From a virus: 64,000 nucleotides of DNA. The notes under the pieces are model-generated. The model was not told the origin of the DNA. It worked only from the letters and a program-made list of their open reading frames with translations, and made no database searches. The stretch spans positions 98,436 to 162,435 of the IMG/VR virus record IMGVR_UViG_3300036790_000425; one strand, written 5' to 3'. Numbering within the stretch: the first letter of the stretch is position 1; each line of letters begins with the position of its first letter. This document shows, piece by piece, positions 41,655-48,719 of this stretch. Position numbers and translations under genes: made by a program.

Positions 41655-41843
41655 TTTAGCGCCGGTACTTCCCCGGTGGTGATAAAGATCCTCCTCCGGT
41701 TCACTCTCAGCCAGCTATCCCGCCCCGGGCGCGGGCGGCCGGTCCCGGGGCGCGTGGCCATCACGCTCGGGTGCCTGCACGATTCTGTCCCTTCCGGGAT
41801 TTTCGGCGGCCTCGTGCTATGGCCACGCCGGTCACTGACATCC

Positions 41844-41898
41844 CTGGCGATACGGATTTGAACCGCGAGGTCCCTCTTGCGGAGGTCCTGGTCGCCAG
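41844..41898 (-). pseudogene. D-arm-less tRNA-like element
   Basis: 55 nt: perfect 7-bp acceptor CTGGCGA/TCGCCAG, T-loop TTCAAAT, and between them only about 24 bases with a CCTC/GAGG hairpin. Same architecture as 35455-35513. Confidence 0.5.
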
Positions 41899-42119
41899 CC
41901 CTACCCAGGGCCGTGTGCCGGAACTCGGTGATGCTGTCACATCGGGGCACAGAGCATCGTCCTCGGTGAGCTGCTCCGTGGTCTCGACCACACAGGACTG
42001 GCTCGTGCCTGTGCCCCTCCGCCGGGCGGCCAAGCCCGGTCTCCCTGCCCTTCCCGGAAACGACCGGGGTGGCTGGGGCCTGCCGTCGGGAGGATCTCCC
42101 GGTGTGACGGCACCATCGG

Positions 42120-42193
42120 TCGGGGTGGCGGGATTCGAACCCGCGTCCTCCTGATCCCAAATCAGGCGCGCTGCCAGGCTGCGCTACACCCTG
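42120..42193 (-). tRNA. tRNA-Pro (TGG)
   Basis: Loop TTTGGGA, acceptor CAGGGTG/CACCCCG with an A-C mismatch at 2-71. Confidence 0.9.
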
Positions 42194-42244
42194 TGAATCC
42201 GGGGACGGCAAGGTTACCCGCCTTGAGGCTTCCGAGCCCCGGAG

Positions 42245-42319
42245 TGGACCACCCGGGGATCGAACCCGGTGCCTTCCGCTTGCGAGGCGGACGCTCTACC
42301 TACCATGAGCTAGCAGCCC
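42245..42319 (-). tRNA. tRNA-Ala (CGC)
   Basis: Loop CTCGCAA, acceptor GGGCTGC/GTGGTCC with G-T pairs. The Ala G3-T70 pair is present. Confidence 0.92.
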
Positions 42320-42486
42320 TTGCGGCGGGATTCCGGTGACGCGAGCGTTTCCCGCCTGGCTCCCGGCTGGCTCAGCCGGTCAGTTACGGCACTACTCGCG
42401 GCCGGGAGAGGGCAACCCTTCCCTTAGCCTGATCTCTCATTTACTCCAGGCGGCTGCCGCTGCCACGCGGCTGCCGGACTGTCCTG

Positions 42487-42560
42487 TGGAGCTGAAGGGG
42501 CTCGAACCCCCGGCCTCCTGCGTGCCACGCAGGCGCTCTACCAAGCTGAGCTACAGCCCC
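42487..42560 (-). tRNA. tRNA-Ala (GGC)
   Basis: Loop GTGGCAC, acceptor GGGGCTG/CAGCTCC with the G3-T70 identity pair. Confidence 0.93.
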
Positions 42561-42902
42561 TCGGCACCTGTGTACTGCCGCCACCCTGGCCGAGGCCAGG
42601 GCCGCCACCCCTGCGGTGCGATGCGAGTCCCGCTCTCGTGGGGGACCGGCAGCAGCACGGTGCTTGCCACGGACGCGGCAGAACCGCGCACTGGGCGTCT
42701 TGCTCCCTCCCCGGCCCGCCGGGCTCGGTCCCCGCTGACACGGGGAGCTGGCCACCTGGACCAGGGAGGGAAGAACTGGCGGCCGGGCCTGAATGGACGC
42801 TGGCAACGTCCGGCCAGGCCGCCTCGTGTTCACACGCTATTGAGCTGTCAATTTACGAGCCGGTTGCCCCGCCGTTGCTCTCGCTCGGGCCGGGTGGCTG
42901 CG
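42561..42902. other. Gap of about 340 bases without a recognised gene
   Basis: Lies between tRNA-Ala and tRNA-Trp. It has several GC-rich hairpins (for example CCTGGCCGAGGCCAGG near 42585) but no convincing ORF, tRNA or known RNA. Could hold a structured RNA or be tRNA spacer. Confidence 0.5.
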
Positions 42903-42970
42903 CACGAGTACTAGGTTCCGATCCCAGCCCACCGGTTTTGGAGACCGGTGGCCGCCCAGCGGCTACTCGC
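42903..42970 (-). tRNA. tRNA-Trp (CCA)
   Basis: 68 nt with a very short D-arm, loop CTCCAAA, acceptor GCGAGTA/TACTCGT, T-loop ATCGGAA. First tRNA of the array in the direction of transcription. Confidence 0.82.
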
Positions 42971-42999
42971 TAGATTCAGTTGTCCCCGGGTAACACGAG

Positions 43000-43029
43000 A
43001 GCCGCCGGCAGGTCTTCCTGCGGGCGGCT
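43000..43029 (-). terminator. Strong GC hairpin upstream of the tRNA array
   Basis: Stem AGCCGCC...GCAGG/CCTGC...GGGCGGCT with loop TCTT. It separates the small ORF from the tRNAs. Confidence 0.6.
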
Positions 43030-43055
43030 CCTGGGCTCAGGTCCGGGTTGTCCCC

Positions 43056-43157
43056 TTACCCAGGGCGCCGCTGCTTCCCCTGCTCCGGCAGGCAGCTGAC
43101 ATCATGCGATGCCAGCCAGCCCGCGGGCTGGTTCCTGGTGAAGCTGTGGTGCGTCAT
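43056..43157 (-). CDS. 33-residue small protein
   Basis: ATG 43157, TAAGAT exactly 6 bases upstream with GGAG between. Begins MTHHSFTRNQPAGWLASHD. Short and without a recognised family, but promoter spacing matches other accessory genes here. May be a leader peptide of the tRNA transcript. Confidence 0.45.
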   Translation of the reverse strand: MTHHSFTRNQPAGWLASHDVSCLPEQGKQRRPG

Positions 43158-43198
43158 GTCTCCATCTTAGCTCGCTGCCCTCGCCGAGGGCAACGGTT

Positions 43199-43223
43199 TT
43201 CTACAACTTTTATTGCTAGCGCT
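43199..43223 (+). promoter_or_regulatory. Plus-strand copy of the phage promoter-like motif
   Basis: CTACAACTTTTATTGCTAGC matches the minus-strand motif TTACAAGGTTTCTTGCTATC in 13 of 20 positions. No plus-strand gene follows, so its use is unclear. Confidence 0.4.
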
Positions 43224-43267
43224 CTGACCAGGTCCGGAGCCCCCTCAGCAAGCCCCCGGCCTGGCCT

Positions 43268-43477
43268 TCAGGGTCCGTACTGCTCGGGCAGCCCGTTGTT
43301 GAGCAGCCTGCGCACCTCGTCCTCCCGGTACCGGCGGTGGCCGCCCATCGTCCGGATCGAGCGCAGCTTGCCGGACTTGGCCCAGCGGGTCACCGTCTTG
43401 GGGTCTACCCGGAACAGCGCGGCCACCTCCCGGGGGGTGAGCAGGGCGGGTGCCTCGGGGTGAGCTGTCATGGGCAT
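43268..43477 (-). CDS. BldC-like MerR-family DNA-binding protein
   Basis: 69 residues. LLTPREVAALFRVDPKTVTRWAK followed by GKLRSIRTMGGHRRYREDEV is almost the sequence of Streptomyces BldC, a small MerR-type winged-helix protein that binds DNA repeats cooperatively and delays development. The wing motif GGHRRY is intact. As the gene nearest to the tRNA array and the repeat locus, it may control them or host sporulation. A promoter motif lies at about 43613-43640. Confidence 0.95.
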   Translation of the reverse strand: MPMTAHPEAPALLTPREVAALFRVDPKTVTRWAKSGKLRSIRTMGGHRRYREDEVRRLLNNGLPEQYGP

Positions 43478-43612
43478 GGCCTCTCTCGGTGGTTCGGGGA
43501 CGGAAGGCCCTCTACCTTGTGGTTAGCGCGCATGCGCCGGGTTCCGTCACCCCGGGCCAGGGTCCGGGGGGCGGCGGGGGCGATGCAGAAGACGCCTGAA
43601 GTGGCAGGTGAT

Positions 43613-43640
43613 CACAAACTATAGCAAGGAAAGCCATACC
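43613..43640 (-). promoter_or_regulatory. Candidate promoter for the BldC-like gene
   Basis: Minus-strand TATGGCTTTCCTTGCTATAG, with -10-like TATAGT and TTGTTG 16 bases before it. Same motif as several other sites. Confidence 0.55.
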
Positions 43641-43707
43641 AACAACCTCGCGACCCGCGCATCCCAGGCATCAGTACTGAGACGTCACGCAGGCCGCAGG
43701 GGTTTAC

Positions 43708-44001
43708 CTATGTACCGGTACCTGCCGGGCCGCCGCGAAAGCGCTCCGGGCGCCGCACCTCGGGCGGGACGGAACGCCGGGGGGCGAAGCCGGCGCCGCC
43801 GGGCTCGTTGAGCCAGGACGGGTCCTCGGCCGCGGGGTAATCAGCGGGGAAGCCGGGCACCTGGACGACCTCGACGGCCACCACCCCCGCCGGCGGCGTG
43901 AATCCCGGCTGCACCACATACCAGGCCGATACCGTTCCGTCGTCCCGGGTGAACCTCGCCACCGGGACCCTGGGGGCTGGCCCCAGGTGCACCTCCCCCA
44001 T
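43708..44001 (-). CDS. Small protein, unknown
   Basis: 97 residues from ATG 44001 with AGGAGGGG 7 bases upstream; a longer frame would cross the repeat region. MGEVHLGPAPRVPVARFTRD then AWYVVQPGFTPPAGVVAVEV and a basic Pro-rich end. Lies next to the GTGCAC palindrome cluster, so a role in replication or partition is possible but only by location. Confidence 0.65.
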   Translation of the reverse strand: MGEVHLGPAPRVPVARFTRDDGTVSAWYVVQPGFTPPAGVVAVEVVQVPGFPADYPAAEDPSWLNEPGGAGFAPRRSVPPEVRRPERFRGGPAGTGT

Positions 44002-44061
44002 GCGGACTCCCCTCCTGAAGGTGCCGCTGAGCCTAGCAAGAGAGGCCGCAGCGAGGGGTCC

Positions 44062-44404
44062 GTGCACAACAGGACGGGTTCCGTGCACTAGCCGTGCACA
44101 AAAAGTGCGGAACGAGTGTTCGATATATCTTGCTGACCTTGTGTTGTGCACTACGTGCACAAAAAACAGCGATTTTGGCGATCTGGATTCACGGCGGGGT
44201 CTCGTAGATCATTCCGGCCCGGCCGCGTAGGGCTCTGGCCGTGTGTCCGCGTTGTCGCGTTTGTCTCCCTCGCGTGACCAGAACCTCGATTTTGGCGATT
44301 TCTTGTGCACGTAGTGCACAACCCCAGGTCAGAGGCCCTTTTCCTGCGTCCCGTTGTGCACTTCCTTGTGCACGGCTAGTGCACGGGGCCCCGCCGTTGT
44401 GCAC
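44062..44404. repeat. Cluster of 11 GTGCAC palindromes
   Basis: GTGCAC at 44062, 44083, 44094, 44146, 44155, 44305, 44314, 44356, 44368, 44379 and 44399, several paired as TTGTGCAC-N3-GTGCAC. A 13-base direct repeat CGATTTTGGCGAT occurs at 44170 and 44287. No ORF crossing this block is convincing. Iteron or operator array for replication initiation, partition or repression. Confidence 0.8.
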
Positions 44405-44436
44405 GGACCGGCCGCGAGGCGGCCTCTGAACCAACC

Positions 44437-44520
44437 CTTACTAGTCCTTAGTAGATTTAACTTCTTTAATTATTATTATTAGCTCTAAAAAGAATTAAGT
44501 ATTAGTAGTTATCAGTTACA
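44437..44520. other. AT-rich block (candidate DNA unwinding element)
   Basis: 84 bases, over 75% A+T, including ATTATTATTATTAG and CTAAAAAGAATTAAG, in a window of very high GC. Directly beside the GTGCAC cluster, as in origins where iterons flank an unwinding element. Confidence 0.6.
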
Positions 44521-44614
44521 GGCAGGAACCAGGACATACATGATCCGCACTGTTCACGAAGTTACCGGTCAGTAATCTGCACAGCGCACTCATGGCCAGC
44601 CCTACCCTGGCGTC

Positions 44615-44980
44615 ATGGGCAGCACCCGCTTCACGTTCCGGATGACGCTGGCCGCCTTCGAGTCCCTGGATCCGGCCGCCGGCCGCGCCCTGGTCGGCCA
44701 GCAGGTTCCGGTCCGCTGGGGCGATGCCGAGGCCGGCGCGCTGATCGAGGAGGCCCAGGCCGACGGCAGCGGCGATGTCGTCATCACGATGCTGATCGAC
44801 GAGGAGATGCCCGGCCCGGACGAGATGATCGTGCCGTGCTGCGCCGAGGGAGCCTGCTGCTGCCTGGCCGGCCCGACCGGTGAGCCGTGCGGCTGCACGC
44901 ACCTCAGCCGAGAACTGTCCGGAGTGCCTGCTGCCGCCGCTGGTCGGCCCGGCGCCGGTCAGCATCCCGGTACTCCCTGA
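44615..44980 (+). CDS. Small protein with Cys-rich C-terminal motif
   Basis: 121 residues. MGSTRFTFRMTLAAFESLDP start, then VPCCAEGACCCLAGPTGEPC in the second half. TACCCT is 6 bases before ATG. Convergent overlap of 77 bases with the next minus gene. Function unknown; Cys cluster may bind metal. Confidence 0.62.
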   Translation: MGSTRFTFRMTLAAFESLDPAAGRALVGQQVPVRWGDAEAGALIEEAQADGSGDVVITMLIDEEMPGPDEMIVPCCAEGACCCLAGPTGEPCGCTHLSRELSGVPAAAAGRPGAGQHPGTP

Positions 44981-45260
44981 TCTGCTGCACGCCCAGCCGG
45001 GTCTCGGACCGCACCTGGTCCTCTCGTAGCGGCCAGCGCGGGACGAACTCGCGAGCCGCCCGCAGGCAGCCGCCGCCCATCGTCTGATAGGCCCGCTCGA
45101 CCAGCAGGATGAGGATCTCGAAGTACTCCATGTCCGCGGTCCCGGTCACCTGGCGCAGCTCGACCCAGTAGCCGATGTCCAGGCCGTCACCGGGACGCTC
45201 ACCCGCCTCCAGCGCGACCCAGGTGCTTACCTGCTCGCGCATGTCGTGGGTGATCCCCAT
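44904..45260 (-). CDS. Soluble protein, unknown
   Basis: 118 residues from ATG 45260, chosen because TAGGGT is 7 bases upstream (leaderless type); GTG 45269 is an alternative. MGITHDMREQVSTWVALEAG, LILLVERAYQTMGGG, and a basic helical C-terminus (RDADRRRADQRRQQ). Not recognised. Confidence 0.65.
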   Translation of the reverse strand: MGITHDMREQVSTWVALEAGERPGDGLDIGYWVELRQVTGTADMEYFEILILLVERAYQTMGGGCLRAAREFVPRWPLREDQVRSETRLGVQQIREYRDADRRRADQRRQQALRTVLG

Positions 45261-45330
45261 GCTGCGCACCCTACGTCTCTCCTCCGGTCTTGTCCCGGTC
45301 CCTGCACATTGATGTCCTGCCGTCCGGTGA

Positions 45331-45645
45331 CTACGAGGACCGGCTCCCGGCCTGGTCCAGGCAGACCCGATCGACCTCGATCAGGCCGTCCGCCTCCCTG
45401 GCCAGCAGCGCGTCCATGAAGCCGATCACGAACGGGGTGATGGACATGATCAGCACCACCTGGCCGCGCAGGCCGTTCAGGTGCCGGGTCTCCCAGATCC
45501 AGGGCGCCTGCCTGCTGTCCAGGCCGTGCCGGGCGCAGTAGATGTCCAGCTCCCGCCACGTCGGGCAGGCGATGTGAGGAGCCGTCCTGATGGACAGCTC
45601 CCCCTGGCCCCCCAGTGGTCCGCTGCTCAACGGGCCTCCCGGCAC
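45331..45645 (-). CDS. Small protein, unknown
   Basis: 104 residues; a TTG at 45630 with GGGAGG nearby is an alternative start. CPTWRELDIYCARHGLDS and a hydrophobic VVLIMSITPFVIGFMDALL stretch suggest one membrane-associated helix. Not recognised. Confidence 0.55.
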   Translation of the reverse strand: MPGGPLSSGPLGGQGELSIRTAPHIACPTWRELDIYCARHGLDSRQAPWIWETRHLNGLRGQVVLIMSITPFVIGFMDALLAREADGLIEVDRVCLDQAGSRSS

Positions 45646-45808
45646 GACGGGCTCACCCCGTGATCGTCATCTTCTGGTCGGCTGCGGAGGGCATACCCGC
45701 CAAATTACCCAACAGTAACCAATAGGGCTACATCACCCGATGGCTAAAGGCCGGCTGACTGCCCCCGCACGGTCTTGCCCCGGACCCGGGAGTCTACCGA
45801 ACAGTCAG

Positions 45809-46078
45809 TCAGCGGCGGCGATGATCCATGCTCTCGGTATGCTCCCCGCTGCGCAGGGCCGCCCGGTACTGCCGCTCCAGCGGCTCCGGGAGGGGCCGCG
45901 GGGCCAGCAGGAGGATGTCGTCCTCAGTGTGCCACCGGAAGTGCTCCAGGGCCTTCCAGTCGCGCTCAGAGACGCGCTCGTCCAGCCACCTCTCCCGGGC
46001 TCTCCGGTCGTGCACCCGGGCCAGCACGTAGAGGACGGCGCAGACGACCAGGATGACCGTCAGGAGGGTCCAGCGCAC
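45809..46078 (-). CDS. Small membrane-anchored protein
   Basis: 89 residues. MRWTLLTVILVVCAVLYVLA forms an N-terminal membrane helix, followed by a charged cytoplasmic part. GTG start with GGAGG. Unknown. Confidence 0.65.
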   Translation of the reverse strand: MRWTLLTVILVVCAVLYVLARVHDRRARERWLDERVSERDWKALEHFRWHTEDDILLLAPRPLPEPLERQYRAALRSGEHTESMDHRRR

Positions 46079-46105
46079 CCCTCCAGGCTATACGGGGGAA
46101 GCCAG

Positions 46106-46140
46106 AGGGCCCGTCGCCGGTATGAGCGGCGGCGGGCCCT
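46106..46140 (-). terminator. GC-rich terminator after the VWA gene
   Basis: 13-bp stem AGGGCCCGTCGCC/GGCGGCGGGCCCT with 9-base loop, just beyond the stop at 46155. Confidence 0.75.
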
Positions 46141-46154
46141 CCTGAGGGAGACGG

Positions 46155-47180
46155 CTACTTCAGGATCAGCGCCGTGGTGCCGCCGATCATCTTGCGGTTC
46201 ATCGAGGTGGACTGGATGAAGATCACGGTGCCGGGCTGGGTCGCCGGGGCGATCTTCACGTCGAACTCGGGCAGGCCCAGGAGCTGGCGGGCGGCCGGGC
46301 CGGTGTAGACCTTGCTGGTGCCCCGGGCCAGCACCATCACGTCCTTGTAGCTCTGGACGGTGACCGGCCTGGTGAGCTGGTAGAAGACCTTGCCCTTGCG
46401 GTACGGCCGGCCGGTGACCATCGCGGCGAACTCGCTGACCGGCATATCGCAGGGCACGTCAGCCAGGATGTAGGAGCTGGCCGGCAGCGGGTCCAGGACG
46501 GCGGCGGCGGCCTGCGGCGAGACCTGGGCGGCCTGGAACAGGTTCCGGGTGCCCCGGACGCCCGTGGCGGCCCGGGCCTCCATGAAGTCCGTGGTGGCAG
46601 TCCGGATGCGGTCGCCCATCTCCGCGAAGCCGCGCGAGGAGGTGGTGTTCCACTTCTCGATGTTCCCGGCCGGGAAGCCAGCCTGCTTGGCGTGAGAGAC
46701 GCCCATCGCGTTCGGGACCAGGGCAGCCACCGTCCAGTTGCCCGGCAGGCCCGCGATGCGGCTGGCCAGCTGGTGCGGGCGGGCGGCGGACTCGTTCTCG
46801 ATGCCGTCGGTGATGACGAACACCAGGATGGAGTGCTCGCCGTAGCGCTCGGAGGTGTCCTCGGACACCTCGCTGATGACCTGGAGCGCGGAGTCGATGA
46901 GCGGAGTGCGGGCGGCCGGGTGGAACATGCTCTTGATCGAGGGCCGCCGGAGCACGTCCATGTCGCAGACCAGGCAGCGGGTGCCGGTCGCGGAGTTGAA
47001 CAGGTAGATGGTGATCCGGGTCTCCTGCTCCAGCCGCTGGGAGCTGGCGATCAGGTCCTCGATCAGGGCGTCTACGACCCTGGGGACGGACTCTGCGTGA
47101 TCCCACATCGAGCTGGTCTCGTCGATGTCGAGCACGATGTGATTAATGCGGTTGGCGGGGCGGGTCTGGGTGTGCTGCAC
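46155..47180 (-). CDS. von Willebrand factor A domain protein
   Basis: 341 residues from GTG 47180 (CCGGAGG upstream). INHIVLDIDETSSMW is a MIDAS-like metal site, HSILVFVITDGIENES the second and third strands of the VWA fold. The C-terminal 120 residues are a separate beta-rich domain (KVFYQLTRPVTVQSYKDVMV). VWA proteins bind partners through Mg2+; actinophage copies have no established role. Promoter-like motif at 47196-47220. Confidence 0.85.
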   Translation of the reverse strand: MQHTQTRPANRINHIVLDIDETSSMWDHAESVPRVVDALIEDLIASSQRLEQETRITIYLFNSATGTRCLVCDMDVLRRPSIKSMFHPAARTPLIDSALQVISEVSEDTSERYGEHSILVFVITDGIENESAARPHQLASRIAGLPGNWTVAALVPNAMGVSHAKQAGFPAGNIEKWNTTSSRGFAEMGDRIRTATTDFMEARAATGVRGTRNLFQAAQVSPQAAAAVLDPLPASSYILADVPCDMPVSEFAAMVTGRPYRKGKVFYQLTRPVTVQSYKDVMVLARGTSKVYTGPAARQLLGLPEFDVKIAPATQPGTVIFIQSTSMNRKMIGGTTALILK

Positions 47181-47195
47181 GTCTGCCTCCGGGTA

Positions 47196-47220
47196 GCTGT
47201 TTGGCAAGCTACCTTGTATT
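47196..47220 (-). promoter_or_regulatory. Candidate promoter for the VWA gene
   Basis: AATACAAGGTAGCTTGCCAA on the minus strand, a variant of the repeated phage motif. Confidence 0.5.
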
Positions 47221-47241
47221 CTACCGAGAGGGTCTGACAGT

Positions 47242-47445
47242 TCAGCCCCGGTGCGCCGGTCCCCTGCGCTCGAAGTCGCGGGCCTCGGAGGCCAGGTACT
47301 CGCTGGTCCGGGCGAGGCCTGTTTCCCAGCGCACCCAGAACCGCGTCAGCCGGCCCAGGTGCGGGGTGCGCTCGGTCCTGACGATCGTGCCGGCATTAGG
47401 TCCCAGGCGCACCCTGATCCGGACGCCGATCTCGGACCGCTTCAC
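47242..47445 (-). CDS. Small basic protein, unknown
   Basis: 67 residues from GTG 47445; TATCTT is exactly 6 bases upstream and TGC precedes it. VKRSEIGVRIRVRLGPNAGT, then RFWVRWETGLARTSEYL. Could be an SH3-like fold; not recognised. Confidence 0.62.
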   Translation of the reverse strand: MKRSEIGVRIRVRLGPNAGTIVRTERTPHLGRLTRFWVRWETGLARTSEYLASEARDFERRGPAHRG

Positions 47446-47476
47446 GGGCTGAAGATAGCAGAGTGACGGCCGTCCC

Positions 47477-47502
47477 TGGTTAGCAAGGAAACTGTGTAAT
47501 CT
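47477..47502 (-). promoter_or_regulatory. Copy of the promoter-like motif
   Basis: Minus-strand ATTACACAGTTTCCTTGCTA between two divergent small genes; may serve the minus gene at 47445. Confidence 0.5.
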
Positions 47503-47533
47503 AAAGGCCGAAGATCTACGAGGAGGAGCCTGC

Positions 47534-47836
47534 ATGGGCTACGACGGCAAGTACGGACTAATTACCACCCAGTACGGCGATATCCCCCCTGATGAGCCGG
47601 TAATCGTGTTCCGGGGCCGGGATGCGCTGGTGCCGAAGCTGCTGCGGCTCTACGCAGGCCTGTGCGAGCAGGCAGGTTCCCCGCAGCGGCACATCGAGCT
47701 GGTCGAGGGAACCGGCGGCGAGATGCTGGGGTGGCAGGCACGCAACCCGGACCAGGTCCGGAAGCCGGACAGCGAGCGGTCGCGCAAGTGGCTGGGCGAG
47801 GCAGGCCGGGTCGGCGCCGACGGTCAGGTCCGCTAG
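47534..47836 (+). CDS. Small conserved actinophage protein
   Basis: 100 residues, GAGGAGGAG upstream. MGYDGKYGLITTQYGDIPPD then VIVFRGRDALVPKLLRLYA matches a small family frequent in Streptomyces phages. Function unknown. Ends at a shared terminator with the next, convergent gene. Confidence 0.75.
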   Translation: MGYDGKYGLITTQYGDIPPDEPVIVFRGRDALVPKLLRLYAGLCEQAGSPQRHIELVEGTGGEMLGWQARNPDQVRKPDSERSRKWLGEAGRVGADGQVR

Positions 47837-47840
47837 ATAG

Positions 47841-47883
47841 CAGGGAGCCCCGCCGCTATCCCCGGATGCGGCAGGGCTCCCTG
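47841..47883. terminator. Bidirectional terminator
   Basis: Stem CAGGGAGCCC.../...GGGCTCCCTG between two convergent genes. Confidence 0.75.
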
Positions 47884-47898
47884 TGCGACTGTGAGCCG

Positions 47899-48594
47899 CT
47901 AGTCCTTCTGGGGCGAGTCCCCGTCCCCGGAGTCCCCGTCGCCAGACTCATCCGCGTCCCGGGCTCGCTCGCCCTCGGCCTGCGCCGCCGCCTCGGCCTC
48001 CGGGTCCCGGTCAGCCGGGTGCACCCAGCCGGCGCCCTCGTCACCCTGGACATGGCTGACCTGGCTGCCGTCACCCTCCAGGAGCTGGACGGTAGCACCG
48101 ATCTCCTCGCACTGGGCCAGGAAGTTGACGCGGTCGGCATAGCCCACCGTCACCAGCCAGGTGGTCCCGTTCGGGCCCTCGCGGGACTCCAGCCAGCTGG
48201 CGTAGGGCGTGGCCCCGGTCAGGTCCGCGGAGGCATCTGCGTTCTCGCCCGGGGAGGTAACCAGCAGCCGGTGGCTGGCAGCGCGCTCAGCCACCGGGGG
48301 CCAGGCTGCCATCGGGGCCTCCCCGGTAATCGCAGCCGAGCCCGGCAGGCCCTCCAGCGGCGCGGCCTGCCCCGGCTCGCCCTCGGCCCCGTCGGGGTAC
48401 CGGGGGCCGGTGACAGCCTCGCCCTCGCGCTCGCCCGCGGCCCGCCGGGAGGGCCGGCCCTCCAGGTCACCCGCCGGGTCGGTGTCCTCCCCGGCCGGGT
48501 GGACCGACATCGAGCCGCTGACCTCGTACTCGCGCTCGCGCTCGGTGTCAGCGCGGCGCTGAGCTGCACCCTTGCCGTTCTTCTTCGCCGTCAT
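47899..48594 (-). CDS. Acidic low-complexity protein, unknown
   Basis: 231 residues. Charged N-terminus (NGKGAAQRRADTEREREYEV), a small folded centre (WLVTVGYADRVNFLAQCEEI), and a highly acidic end (DADESGDGDSGDGDS). GGAAGG precedes the start. Acidic tails are common in DNA-mimic or chaperone-like phage proteins, but function cannot be told. Confidence 0.7.
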   Translation of the reverse strand: MTAKKNGKGAAQRRADTEREREYEVSGSMSVHPAGEDTDPAGDLEGRPSRRAAGEREGEAVTGPRYPDGAEGEPGQAAPLEGLPGSAAITGEAPMAAWPPVAERAASHRLLVTSPGENADASADLTGATPYASWLESREGPNGTTWLVTVGYADRVNFLAQCEEIGATVQLLEGDGSQVSHVQGDEGAGWVHPADRDPEAEAAAQAEGERARDADESGDGDSGDGDSPQKD

Positions 48595-48661
48595 GTCTGG
48601 CCTTCCGTCGGTGACCTGGGTCCAGGGTCCTCGCTACCCCTTCCGGGGGCACCGGAACACG

Positions 48662-48698
48662 CAGAGGCCCGCTCCGCGGGGGCGGGAGCGGGCCTCTG
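48662..48698 (-). terminator. Terminator hairpin
   Basis: 14-bp stem CAGAGGCCCGCTCC/GGAGCGGGCCTCTG after the stop of the secreted-protein gene. Confidence 0.8.
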
Positions 48699-48719
48699 GG
48701 TCTGTGCCGGGAGCGATGC

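Noticed and set aside
42561-42902. tmRNA or similar in the 340-base gap
   Set aside because: No tRNA-Ala-like ends, resume codon or tag ORF could be found.
44189-44434. 81-codon minus-strand ORF through the GTGCAC cluster
   Set aside because: Basic random composition, no ribosome site, and it crosses the palindrome array.
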